Shown here: positions 10,435 to 19,945 of the stretch, one piece after another
How positions within the stretch are numbered: the stretch's first letter is position 1
How the letters are laid out: every line of letters begins with the position of its first letter
From: Setomelanomma holmii
Taxonomy: Eukaryota > Ascomycota > Dothideomycetes > Pleosporales > Phaeosphaeriaceae
Assembly (NCBI GenBank): GCA_010015745.1
Contig: ML978279.1
Location: 1-64,000, forward strand
Length of the DNA stretch: 64,000 bases
Direction: 5' to 3'
The notes under the pieces: model-generated
What the model saw: only the letters and a program-made list of their open reading frames with translations
Told to the model about the DNA's origin: nothing
Database searches by the model: none
Translations under genes and position numbers: made by a program

Positions 10435-12405
10435 ATGACAAAACCGCGAGTCATTTACTGGTTTCGCACCGATCTTCGATTACACGATTCACCGGCACTC
10501 AAAGCTGCGTTGGATCTAAAGCCGGAATGCCTGTATCCCATCTGGACCTGGGATCCACACTATGTCTACCGTGCCCGCGTCGGGCCAAATCGGTGGCAAT
10601 ACCTTCTTGATTGTCAAAATGATTTGTCGAAATCTATCACAGAACTGAACCCGAAGTCTAAACTATTCCTCATTCGAGAAGCTCCTCAAACGCTATTTCC
10701 AAAACTTCTGAAGGCATGGAAGATCACGCATCTGGTTTTTGAGAAAGATACAGATGCTTATGCAAGGGAGAGAGACGAGAAGGTGATGAAGATTGCCAAA
10801 GAGGCGGGAGTGGAAGTGGTTGTCAGGGTGGGCAGGACGCTATACGACCCTGAAGAGTTGGTCAAGGAGAATCATGGCAAGCCCACGATGAGTATCAGCC
10901 AAGTCCAGGCGGCAGGCAAAAAGATTGGTGAAATTCCACGACCCATACCAGCGCCAAAGAAGCTGCCCGACCCTGGCGCCACTCATCTCGACTTTGACCA
11001 AAATAAGCCTGCCAGTGATCCAGACATTAACGCTATACAACGTGATGGAGAGGAAGAATCCTACTCGAAGCTTGCTGGACCCAATGGAGATTTCGCAGTA
11101 CCAACGATGGAAGAGCTTGGGTTGAAAAAAGCAACAACGCAGCATCGCGGTGGTGAAACCATTGGCCTCAAAATGCTCAATGGAATCATTGCAAACGAAG
11201 ACTATACCGCCACCTTCGAGAAACCGAAGACGGCACCCACAGCATTCGAACCACAGGCTACCACTCTTCTCTCGCCGCACATACACTTTGGCTCAGTGAG
11301 TTGTCGCGAGTTTTACTGGAGAGTTCAAGATGTTGTCACAAAGTACAAGGGCAAGGCATCACAGCCGCCAGCCAGCTTGACAGGTCAGCTCTTGTTTCGT
11401 GACATGTACTTTGGAGCACAAGCCGCACTAGGATACGCGTTCGGTCAAACGTACAATAACCCGCAATGTCGTTTCATACCATGGCACTTGCCTTCCGAAA
11501 TCGACACAAAGACGGGCCTGATCACGGGCAAATATCTTATTGACAATGCAGAAGCTGAGGAGCAATTTCAGCGTTGGAAGCATGGTCGCACAGGCTTTCC
11601 CTGGATTGATGGGCTCATGCGCCAGCTCAAGCAGGAAGGCTGGATTCATCACCTTGGTCGCCATGCTGTTGCATGTTTCCTCACACGCGGAGGGTGCTAT
11701 ATCGACTGGGAGCGGGGCGCAGAAGTGTTCGAGGAATGGCTGATCGATCACGAAGCTGCGTGCAATATCGGCAATTGGCAGTGGCTGAGCTGTACAGCAT
11801 TCTTTGCACAGTTTTATCGGTGCTACTCACCCATTGTGTTTCCGCAAAAGTGGGACAAGGACGGGGACTTCATCCGGCGCTATGTGCCTGAATTAGCAAA
11901 GTTTGATAAGAAGTACATCTATGAGCCATGGAAAGCACCGATTGCGGATCAAAAGAAATGGGGATGCAGAATTGAAGGCGATGGAAAGGACGGCAAGGAG
12001 GGAACATATCCCAAACCAATATTTGACTTTCCCACGCGAAGGGACATCTGTCTCGAGGGCATGAAGACTGCTTACAACGTCAAACTCTACGGTAACGATC
12101 CAAAAGTGCTCGATGGAACATGGCGTAAGCTATTCAGAGACAATGCCGAGGGTCCGACAGAGGGTACCAAAGGGCCTGCAGGCGCGATGGTCGAGCATGA
12201 GGAAGCCGATGGAAAAGAAGAGCACGATGTGCCGGAACCGCTGAGTCCGAAGAAGGCGAAGCAAGAGTCGGAAAAGAGTGAGAAGAAAGCAGCAGGACAT
12301 TCGCATAAGCGAGAGGCAAGTCAAGGAACGTTGGATGGAATGGTTACGAGGAAGAAGAAGGTGAAGGCAGAAGACGTGGCGCCGAACGAGACGCACTATG
12401 GATGA
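10435..12405 (+). CDS. (6-4)-type photolyase / animal-type cryptochrome
   Basis: A single-exon gene of 656 residues, starting MTKPRVIYWFRTDLRLHDSP at the ATG in an AAAATGA context. The N-terminal photolyase domain covers residues about 5-180 (WTWDPHYVYRARVGPNRWQY). The FAD-binding domain covers about 280-520: LLSPHIHFGSVSCREFYWR, QLLFRDMYF, KHGRTGFPWIDGLMRQLKQE, GWIHHLGRHAVACFLTRGG and ACNIGNWQWLSCTAFF. The HHLGRH pair of histidines is what (6-4) photolyases use for repair, so repair activity is plausible (inference). The last 100 residues are acidic then lysine-rich (SPKKAKQESEKSEKKA, TRKKKVKAED), a probable nuclear localisation signal and a longer tail than in minimal photolyases. Fungal members of this group repair UV photoproducts and can regulate development. 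The frame is clean. It converges with the aldo/keto reductase gene 110 bp downstream. Confidence 0.93.
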   Translation: MTKPRVIYWFRTDLRLHDSPALKAALDLKPECLYPIWTWDPHYVYRARVGPNRWQYLLDCQNDLSKSITELNPKSKLFLIREAPQTLFPKLLKAWKITHLVFEKDTDAYARERDEKVMKIAKEAGVEVVVRVGRTLYDPEELVKENHGKPTMSISQVQAAGKKIGEIPRPIPAPKKLPDPGATHLDFDQNKPASDPDINAIQRDGEEESYSKLAGPNGDFAVPTMEELGLKKATTQHRGGETIGLKMLNGIIANEDYTATFEKPKTAPTAFEPQATTLLSPHIHFGSVSCREFYWRVQDVVTKYKGKASQPPASLTGQLLFRDMYFGAQAALGYAFGQTYNNPQCRFIPWHLPSEIDTKTGLITGKYLIDNAEAEEQFQRWKHGRTGFPWIDGLMRQLKQEGWIHHLGRHAVACFLTRGGCYIDWERGAEVFEEWLIDHEAACNIGNWQWLSCTAFFAQFYRCYSPIVFPQKWDKDGDFIRRYVPELAKFDKKYIYEPWKAPIADQKKWGCRIEGDGKDGKEGTYPKPIFDFPTRRDICLEGMKTAYNVKLYGNDPKVLDGTWRKLFRDNAEGPTEGTKGPAGAMVEHEEADGKEEHDVPEPLSPKKAKQESEKSEKKAAGHSHKREASQGTLDGMVTRKKKVKAEDVAPNETHYG

Positions 12406-12515
12406 TACGTTGCAGCACAGTAGTGTGCCGCACCGTTCATTCTTTATTTAGCACAGCCTGTATGATACAACCTCGGGGCTTTCGTTCAAGTCTATGACCT
12501 CAACGTTCAGCTTGC

Positions 12516-13638
12516 TTAGTCTTGACGCGCCGGATCGACCTGGATACTTCCTACGATTTCATCGATCTCGGACATCACATCTGGTGTAAGTTTGTCGAGC
12601 ACCTTCAATGCAGAACAATTGTCGACCACCTGCTCCGGCCTTGACGCTCCCGTTATGACCGAAGACACGTGTGGGTTCTTAAGGCACCAAGCTAACGACA
12701 TTTGCGACTGGCTAATTCCTAATTTGTCCGCAATCGGCTGAGGTCTTGTCAACATATGCTCCACGTCTCGAATGAGTGAACGCACCTTCAGCTTCCTCGC
12801 TTTGCCAACCATGCCCTGCCAGTCTTCATTTCCGTACAAATTCCGCATGCTGTTCACAAAGTTGTCGTTGCCCTCTGCAAACCTAGATCCAGGCGGCGGT
12901 GCATCAGGAGAGTCGTTATACTTCCCACTCAGCAGCCCAAATTTCAATGGTGAGAATGTCGTCAAGCCCAGCCCGAATCTCGAATACAACCTCTGGAACT
13001 CGCCCTCCACCTTCTTCCGCTCAAGCAAGTTGTACTGAGGTTGCTCCACAATCGGCGCGATGAGACCAAGCTGCTTTGCAATCCCATATGCCTCAGCAAA
13101 CTCATCTGCAGACCACTCCGAGGTTCCCCAGTACAGCGCCCATCCTTTTTGCTCAATCACATGATTGAACGCGCGCACCGTTTCTTCCATCGGCGTCAGA
13201 CGATCCGGCCGATGCGCATACACGATATCCACGTACTCAAGATCAAGACGTTGCAGACTCATCCTCAAACCTTCGATGATGTGTTTGCGCGACAATCCAT
13301 GTCTATTGACAAGAACATCACCATCTGCACCGCCCCAATTTAGCTTCGTCGAAATCACCAGATCAGATCGCTTCCAGAGATGCTTCTTGATGGCTTGGCC
13401 CATGATTATCTCAGACTCTCCGCCTGCGTAGCTTTCTGCAGTGTCGAAGAAGTTGATGCCATTATCGTAAGCGGTTTTCATGATCTCGAACGTTCGCTCA
13501 TTGTCGACATGGCCCCAAACCTACGCAGAGTTAGACAGGAGGCGGTAAGTTTGTATCTTTAAGTGTGTACGTGAGCCATCCTCCTAGTCCTAGGGCCGAG
13601 ACATGAAGTCCTGCATTGCCTAAGCGGCGGTATACCAT
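12516..13638 (-). pseudogene. Aldo/keto reductase (Kv-channel beta-like), single-nucleotide frame break near N-terminus
   Basis: Exon 1 (13571-13638) encodes MVYRRLGNAGLHVSALGLGG and ends at GTACAC; intron 13521-13570; exon 2 from 13520. Exon 2 in its main frame gives VDNERTFEIMKTAYDNGINF, FDTAESYAGGESEIIMG, DLVISTKLNWGG, YVDIVYAHRPD, LYWGTSEWSADEF and SSVITGASRPEQVVDN. These include the catalytic Asp and Tyr (FDTAESYAGG), Lys (ISTKLNW) and His (YAHRPD) of the superfamily, so the fold is complete. The splice joins exon 1 one nucleotide out of frame. The G-run at 13513-13516 is one G short of what the expected FGGHV-type sequence needs. Either this is a real 1-nt deletion or a sequencing error; translation from a later ATG would lose the first beta strand. 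The neighbouring broken transporter and dioxygenase suggest a shared pathway. Confidence 0.75.
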
Positions 13639-14280
13639 TCCGGTCTTGCGCGGTTCTTCCCAAGCTGGGTATATACGAGAAAAATGATGTAAGGTTGACG
13701 ATAAGTTTTCAATGTAAGCTGTTCCAAGTCGACTCCATGTAGAAGGAGGTCAATCCTGAGGTTCCTCCCAACATGTTGCTTCTATGGGAGTCACCTTCGA
13801 CCACCCCACAGCCCCAAACCGACAGGCCGAAAACTTTTGTCACAAGCACAAGAGTAGCACCAAATGAGTTACGGAACTACCCATCGGTTACATTTCCGAT
13901 GCTGGCAACAAACTATTCTGCACCATCTCGGACCGAGCACTCATATTAGGTCGTACAATAGTCCCGCAGCGCCTTCCTCTTTTGATCGTGAGATGCGGAT
14001 GCATGCAACCGATCATGGAGAGGTTTTCTCGACCTTGACCATGACTAGGATCTGGGAAATCGTCATTGTTCTCCGCAATCACGCAATGCAGCAGTTTCGG
14101 AGATGGATGGATCGTGTTAGTGATGTGTGCCGGTGTAGTGACTTCAAGTGTTGAGAGATAGGATAGTTGTAACTTGCCGATAAGGTCGAACTGTGCTACG
14201 ATCGGACAGCAACACCGTCGACGGTGCTAGTGCGTGTGTACCAGCCTGTTGAGCAATAGTTGTTGTCCTGATAAGCACAT
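13639..14280. other. Intergenic between the aldo/keto reductase and MFS genes
   Basis: A 640-bp region with only short, unconvincing frames. It lies upstream of the reductase start and downstream of the transporter stop. Confidence 0.4.
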
Positions 14281-15991
14281 CTACAGTGCAAATCTAAAGT
14301 CCAATCGCTTGTTACCCTCCTCTTCGCGCGAAATAACATCAGCCTGGTACAACGCCTCCTCCTCCGAAGTCATCTGTTCTCACTTCTCTCGCTTCTTCGT
14401 ATTCAATCGGACCAAGACCTGTCTTTGAACCAGAAACGTGACGAGACTCAGAGCGCAGATTGCTACCAAAACCGAGTTGCCCTGCTTGTAGTATGGGCCA
14501 TCATACTTGCGGTAGATTTGCGAGCTGATTAGGGACCCGATCTGTGCAATGACATTGTATGATGCAGCAGTGATGGCGCGCTTCTTGACATCGAATGTGT
14601 TTTCTGAGATCCAAGAGCTGACCAGCGGATGGAAGTATAGGTAACCCGAAACTAGTGTGATCAACGAGAAACGACCCCATTCCCGTCCGCCATCAGGAAG
14701 TGTGAGGAGGGCGATAATTAGAGGCATGATCCAGAATTCGCTGAAGATACAGCGGAAAGTCCTCTCGTTGAAGTAGTCGCTGAAGTAAGCTAGTGCTAAC
14801 ATGGTGATGATCTGGAGGACCGCAGACGGGACGGTCAACATGTTACTGTTGAATGTCGTGGAATCAAGTCGCTTGAGCGTGAGGGTGAGGTAGCCTTGCA
14901 CGGGCGATGCAGGTATGTACGCAATGAGCCCGATGAAGTACAAGTCCCACATGGAAGAGTCGCTCCAGGCTTCCCGACTGTCTTTGAAGGTGGCCGGCTC
15001 TTTCAGTGCAGTAAGTACCTTGGCTGGATGATCGCGGAGAATTTTGTTTCACCATGATGACTTCCTCTCGCTTAGTGTACCAACCACTGCGCTAGAGTAC
15101 GTTCTTGGTAGCAGTCGGCGCGGCTGGCAGGTACAGGAACGACAAGATGGCGACAACGACTGTCAATAATCCATCCAGAAGGAATAATCAGAACCATCCA
15201 GGTTTGCCGCCAATGCCGCGTATTTCGAGAATCCCAGCCGCGAGCAGAGCAGAGATAACACACGCAACATTGAACGTGGACCAAAAAGCTGCGAGACGGA
15301 TCGAAAGCTCCTTGGACTTGTAGAAGTAAGTCGCGAAAAGAATTACTCCTGGAATGAATCCACCTTCGCAGAGGCCGATTGCTGCCCGGCCCAAGTAGAA
15401 AGACGTTCGGTCGTGCATCCATGCTTGGCCCCAAGAGGCAGTTCCCCAGGCGAGCATCATCGTCGGAAGAATGTACTTGAATCCGTACCGTTTGGTGAGA
15501 CTATGGTCAAGCCAGACAAGATTGAGCTAACAATTTGAAAAGGTTGGTCACAATTGCACCGGGAACTCCGCAGTCAGGAAGCAGAGCAACTGGATTGTGG
15601 TGCCATTATTGTAATCGTCACTGGTGAGATTGAGGTCCTTCAGTAAATTGTCGGCCAAGGCATTGGATAAGTTTCCTCTGTCGAGCTGTACAAAGTCAGA
15701 CATCCCCTTGGGCGGTCGGCTTGTTGCGAATGTTATTGACGAGCTTACCTGCAGCCCAAACATCATGAGACATAACCAAGTCAAAAGACGGAGATCGGTC
15801 TTCCAAACAATGCGCCCTTCCTCTTCAATCGTCCAGCTTGCATGTGGATCGAAACGATGATGTCCTTCGTAGCTCTCGTGGGGCGGGACAATACCCGCGA
15901 GTTCCTCTCTGCCGACTTTGGTTGGGGCTTTCGGCGAGTTGGCGTCTATACTGATGCGTCCTCGGGGAGCGGCCTCGATATCAGAGCCCAT
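14281..15991 (-). pseudogene. Dal5/Soa1-type MFS transporter (anion:cation symporter family), several lesions
   Basis: Exon 1 is 15749-15991 (MGSDIEAAPRG, then KTDLRLLTWLCLMMFGLQ), intron 15686-15748; exon 2 is 15552-15685 (LDRGNLSNALADNLLKDLNL, TIQLLCFLTAEFPVQ), intron 15501-15551. Exon 3 continues LTKRYGFKYILPTMMLAWGT and FYLGRAAIGLCEGGFIPGVI, the classic Dal5-family signature. Then a TGA (15188-15190) replaces an expected Trp in PGWF-x-LFLLDGLL, and a TAG (15092-15094) follows in the same frame. An extra A in the run at 15047-15049 shifts the frame to AKVLTALKEPATFKDSREAW and MWDLYFIGLIAYIPASPVQG. The last helices are intact to a TGA at 14380-14382. Beyond it the same frame carries a plausible 32-residue tail (NKRLDFRFAL) ending at a TAG at 14281. 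Family members import allantoate, nicotinate, biotin or sulfonates. No intron can bypass these stops. Confidence 0.85.
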
Positions 15992-16549
15992 CTTCGCTGA
16001 TCTTCCCGTTCAACCAGTCCTGGATCTGTTCGTTGGGAAATGGTGACCCGCGTACCAGGAAAGACGATGCATGGTATCCCAATTGCTCGTTCATCCCATC
16101 CTATTTAGTTGCTAGAAATGCCATGTCGCAATTGTTACCCGTTTGATGGCTATTATCGTCCATCCTTACTTCAGAAGTTGCGCCGACGAATCGAGGTGTG
16201 GTAGGATGCAGGCGGTCCATCGTGTCTTAATTCTTGGTGTTTCCCCGCTTTCACCCTACCTAGATCTTAGCGTTGCAACCCTTGTCTGCGTACACACTAT
16301 GTTATCCGGTGGACTAGTCTCGCTACCCGTAACGAGGACTTGTTGCCGATGACGTGATCGTCTACCACGTGTTCGGATAATGCCACATGATATACCGACG
16401 GCAAATCATAAAATGTTCTGGATTCCAGGTAGTGGGAAGGACGTTTGTTGAAAGCGGCCTGTATCTGTAATCCAATAACATCGCGGAATAGCCGACCTTC
16501 TCTCAAGTAACATCATCGACGGAGTCGGCACCTTTAGACCGTTCACGGC
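15992..16549. promoter_or_regulatory. Divergent promoter between MFS transporter and TauD-type dioxygenase
   Basis: A 558-bp gene-free interval separates the two start codons, which point away from each other. Head-to-head placement of a transporter and a catabolic oxygenase usually means co-regulation; the site of any sulfur regulator was not identified. Confidence 0.5.
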
Positions 16550-16774
16550 ATGCCTTTCGTCAAACGCAGTCATGTTGACGATGCACACGACAAGACACAA
16601 CCGAGTATCATTGGCGGGCATGCGAGTGCTCGTGCAAGACTGCGGCAAAGATTGACTTACTCGGGTACCCTGGACAATTTCAAGCGTCAAGACTTGACGC
16701 CCATCACTGGCACAGAGTTTGAAGGACTTCAAGTGACAGACATGCTGAAATGGGGCGACGAATCCAACCGGGAT

Positions 16775-16782
16775 CTCGCAAT
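16775..16782. repeat. hAT target-site duplication, left copy
   Basis: CTCGCAAT immediately precedes the left terminal repeat. It matches the right copy CACGCAAT (19938-19945) at seven of eight positions. The left copy fits the dioxygenase reading frame (Asp-Leu-Ala-Ile). Confidence 0.85.
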
Positions 16783-16801
16783 CAGCGCTCCCAACAGCCA
16801 G
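16783..16801 (+). repeat. hAT left terminal inverted repeat
   Basis: CAGCGCTCCCAACAGCCAG, the perfect inverted counterpart of 19919-19937. The terminal CAG is typical of hAT ends. Confidence 0.93.
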
Positions 16802-16805
16802 CACT

Positions 16806-16846
16806 ACTACAGTACACTGTACTGTAGTACTGCTTAATAAGCAGTA
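16806..16846. repeat. Two adjacent subterminal palindromes in the hAT left end
   Basis: ACTACAGTAC (16806-16815) is mirrored at 16819-16828, and TACTGCTT (16828-16835) is mirrored at 16839-16846. The two hairpins share a base at their junction. Subterminal motifs in hAT elements usually bind the transposase; that role is inferred. Confidence 0.8.
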
Positions 16847-17271
16847 AGTAGCGAGGTGCTATTGGGTGTAGTAGAGTAACCGTAGTGGTGACGATTTGGG
16901 AGTAGTAGTACTGCGCTACTGCCGTGTAACTCGGGGAAGAAAATTTGTGCAGGCGGAGGCGCTAGGTGGCCTGCAACTGTCTCGTTTTGTTCGTAAACTA
17001 CAAGTAACTTTCGACAGGAGCGCGCAACGCGTTGCGTTGTTGTTCTAGTAGAGGCGATGGAGGCGGTGGAGGCGGCGGAGGATAACTTGCCAAATTGTTA
17101 AGACCTCATCCTATCTTTCCAACCTCATCCTATCTTCAAAAAGCTACTCTCTCGCACAGTATAAGTCGACTGTCTCGCTCCTCGCAATCGCAAGCTGCCT
17201 CTATTGCCAGCGCTGTTGCTCCCATCTTTCACTCTGCTGGCAGCAAGAGGCTTGCCAAAGCTCGTGCCTAA

Positions 17272-19795
17272 ACACCTCCATCTCCGAGCTTTTCAAGCGC
17301 CTCGGTGGCCACCTCGGTGGAGGCTACCCATGTGTATCCTGAGGATAAATTTGGTGTTGTAGGCGAGCAATTTCCGGTCAATTTCAGCCACATATACCTC
17401 GATGGCAAGCGGCTTTTAGCGTCACGCGTGGGCTACAAAGTACAACACAAGAGCGCGCTCCTCGGTGCAAAAAGGAGCTCACCCATATAGAAATATGGTG
17501 TTGAGCTGGAGTACCTTCGGCCATCTGGTACGACACCGATTAAGCTCTGGCTTTGCCGACTCTGCCATTTAGCTAAGGAGACCTGCGACGCTGAAGTTGT
17601 TAATAGTACTGCTCATATTTCTAACCACATAGTCAAAGCTCACCAGATCAATCCTGCCACAGGTCTCCTGCCAGAAGGCGTCTCAAGGCCGGGTTTTTCG
17701 TCGCCATTCGAAGCAGCAAAGGTAGTAGGCTCAAGTACAGTCATATCCCATTTGCTGTGGCAGGAGGAGGCTCTGCAGAGCGCCTTAGTGGACTGGGTGA
17801 TTATGAAGGACGTCAGCTTTATCGATGCAGTGTCACCGGCACTTCCAGGTTTACTGACCTGGAACCGCACGAGTCTCCTTCCAGCCCTGCCGAATTCGAG
17901 CACGACGATGACCCACTATATACTAAGGGCTGTAGAGGAGAGAAAGGTAGAGGTTAGCCAGCTTTTGGAGTCGTCATCGTCAAGGATTAGTATAAGCGTC
18001 AATGTGTGGACGTCATCTAATTACCTGGGCTTCCTTGGTGTTGTAGCTCACTTTGCCGGTAAGTCTAACCCCGCCTTACCTGATCGGGCAGACAGTAGCC
18101 TAAGCGTGGCAGGATTATTGCAACACCAAGGTAATACATTCTAACAGTATTACAGATACTCGATTCCAACAGAGAGATATATTGATCGCCTTTACCAATC
18201 TATTCGGAGACCACACTGGAGCTACTCAAAGCTCTGTCGTACGCGCCGTACTCAATAAATTCAAGATCGCCCGAAAATTCCACTGCTTTGTGGGTGATAA
18301 CGCGACGAGCAACGATAGCGAGCTCATTAAGAGCCTTAACCTGCATCCGAACATCGACATCTCAGCCAATAATCGCATACGCTGTGCAGGCCATATAGTT
18401 AACCTCGTGGTTAAAGCAACAATATACGGCAATAAAGTAAGCCGCTGGGAAGAGGAGATAGCTGCTGCTGCTCCAAAGGATCAGTTTCAAAAATCGAGAG
18501 AGCTTGGTGTTGTAGGCAAGCTCCACAACTTCGTGATTACAGTGTGTGCATCCCACAAGCGGCGTGAGCTGTTCCAATTGATGCAGAAGCACGACGACGA
18601 CGAGGCCTTATATACCTACAATACGCTGCAATTGCGACAAGCTGGAGGCGTCTGCTGGCACTCAGTCTATCTCATGCTCCTCCGCTGCCTTGAGCTCAAG
18701 GACTCCATCAAGCGCTTCATCGGCCATCTTTGCCACGAGCAAACACATCCCGACGAACTCAATTACAGCCCTATCACCGACGCGCTCTCCGACGACGATT
18801 GGGACAACGTTACTGAGCTTGTCGACTTTCTACAAGCTCCATACGAGCTCACAAAGCGCCTCGAGGGCTCCGCCAGCGTCTCTGGCTTTGGATCACTATG
18901 GCAAACTTTGCCTAACCTCCAAGCTCTGTGGGCACACTACAACGAGGCAAGCGAGCGCCCACACACACAAAGAAATCGATATTTTGAGTCAGCAGTCTCC
19001 TACGGCAAAGTAAAGCTTGATAGCTACTTTGACCTTATACTCCTACGACCTGACGTCAGCTTTTACGCTGTAGCCACCGCGCTCCATCCCAAACTCCGCC
19101 TCGGCTGGTTCAAGACGCAGTGGAAGCACTTTCCGCACTGGTATCGCAAGGCAGAGGCCTCCATCCAACGAGTCTTTAAGCAGTATACTGAGGCAGCTGA
19201 AGAGGCTGAGGATGAGCTCCATCTGCCACCTCCAAGTCGCCGGAAGCTCCCCAGTGGCAGCAGCAATACTCTGTACGAGCGCACGATGGAGGTTGTTCTC
19301 CATCTACTCACCAACACCAAAGGCAAGCGTTTGAAGCGAGTAAGCCACCTTGACGAGTACTTTGACTCTCTGCTATTTGACTATACTAACAGGAGTGAGA
19401 CTGAGCTACTCCTACTCGACTCCGACGATCCCTGGGCCTGGTGGCTTCAAGTAGGCCGCGAGCGATACCCTATGCTCTTTAAGATCGCTGGCGACTACTT
19501 ATCGATCCCCTCCACAAGCTGCAAGTGCGAGCGCTCCTTCAGCAAAGCTAGACAAACAATAAGTGACGATCGCAACTGCCTTGGAGCAGCAACAATCGAG
19601 GCTATACAACTACAGAAGAGCTGGCTGAGGCACGGCGTTGTGAATAGCTCACTCAAAGATCTCAAAATTCTGGTGGGAAAAGCTGATAAAAAGCAGCCCA
19701 GGAGAGTAGCTGCTTCTCAAGCCAGTGACTTCTTCAGCGCTCCTTCACAGGCAAGCAGCTCCTTCATCCAATCAGAGAGCTCCTACTGTCAGTAG
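17272..19795 (+). pseudogene. hAT transposase, one nonsense codon
   Basis: The frame opens after a stop at 17269-17271. No ATG is visible in it, so a short upstream exon (17.1-17.27 kb) may supply the start. A BED-type zinc finger follows (GYKVQHKSAL, then LWLCRLCHLAKETC and HISNHIVKAH), interrupted by a TAG at 17488-17490 where Trp is likely. An intron at 18059-18155 (GTAAGT..CAG) joins VVAHFAG to DTRFQQRDILIAFTNLFGDH. The catalytic core includes FHCFVGDNATSND, IRCAGHIVNLVVKA (the conserved C-x2-H region) and ALHPKLRLGWFKTQW. The C-terminal dimerisation domain is DPWAWWLQVGRERYPMLFKI, DYLSIPSTSCKCERSFSKAR and SDDRNCLGAATIEAIQLQKS. Apart from the TAG the frame is intact to 19795, so it was probably active recently. 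It binds the element ends and catalyses cut-and-paste transposition. Confidence 0.9.
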
Positions 19796-19804
19796 ATGGC
19801 TCGT

Positions 19805-19820
19805 GCAGCAGTACTGCTGC
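19805..19820. repeat. Perfect 16-bp palindrome in hAT right subterminal region
   Basis: GCAGCAGTACTGCTGC is self-complementary and sits ten bases past the transposase stop codon. It echoes the AGTACTGC-type motifs at the left end. Confidence 0.8.
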
Positions 19821-19918
19821 TACGGGCAGCAAGGGCATCCCTTTCTGTCACCACAGTCAGTAGTTCACTCTACTAGAGGCAGTACAGTAGCTAATCAAGC
19901 CAATCAGTAGCAGTAGTA

Positions 19919-19937
19919 CTGGCTGTTGGGAGCGCTG
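19919..19937 (-). repeat. hAT right terminal inverted repeat
   Basis: CTGGCTGTTGGGAGCGCTG, exact reverse complement of the left repeat at 16783-16801. Confidence 0.93.
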
Positions 19938-19945
19938 CACGCAAT
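19938..19945. repeat. hAT target-site duplication, right copy
   Basis: CACGCAAT, one mismatch to the left copy at 16775-16782. The next five bases (CACGA) complete dioxygenase exon 1 before a GTACGT splice donor at 19951. Confidence 0.85.

Larger units (their letters stand above)
16783..19937 (+). mobile_element. Complete hAT-superfamily DNA transposon (3155 bp)
   Basis: The element starts CAGCGCTCCCAACAGCCAG and ends with the exact inverted copy, 19 bp perfect, with identity continuing imperfectly for a further nine or so bases. It is flanked by 8-bp target duplications, the hAT hallmark. Inside is one transposase gene on the plus strand. Palindromes cluster just inside each end (16806-16846 and 19805-19820). 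The boundaries are independently confirmed because excision plus loss of one target copy restores the coding frame and the splice donor of the dioxygenase gene it interrupts. The small divergence between the target copies and one nonsense codon in the transposase suggest a fairly recent insertion that may no longer be autonomous. Confidence 0.95.

Noticed and set aside
1..19795. UGA read as tryptophan (alternative code or programmed readthrough)
   Set aside because: Intact neighbouring genes such as glutaminase and photolyase use TGG for Trp and normal stops. The TGA sites are limited to transposons and a decaying transporter and are mixed with TAG.
16785..19939. Alternative hAT boundaries with an exact CGCAATCA duplication
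   Set aside because: That choice gives terminal repeats offset by several bases and loses the CAG..CTG ends. The chosen boundaries give 19-bp symmetric repeats at the cost of one mismatch in the target copy.
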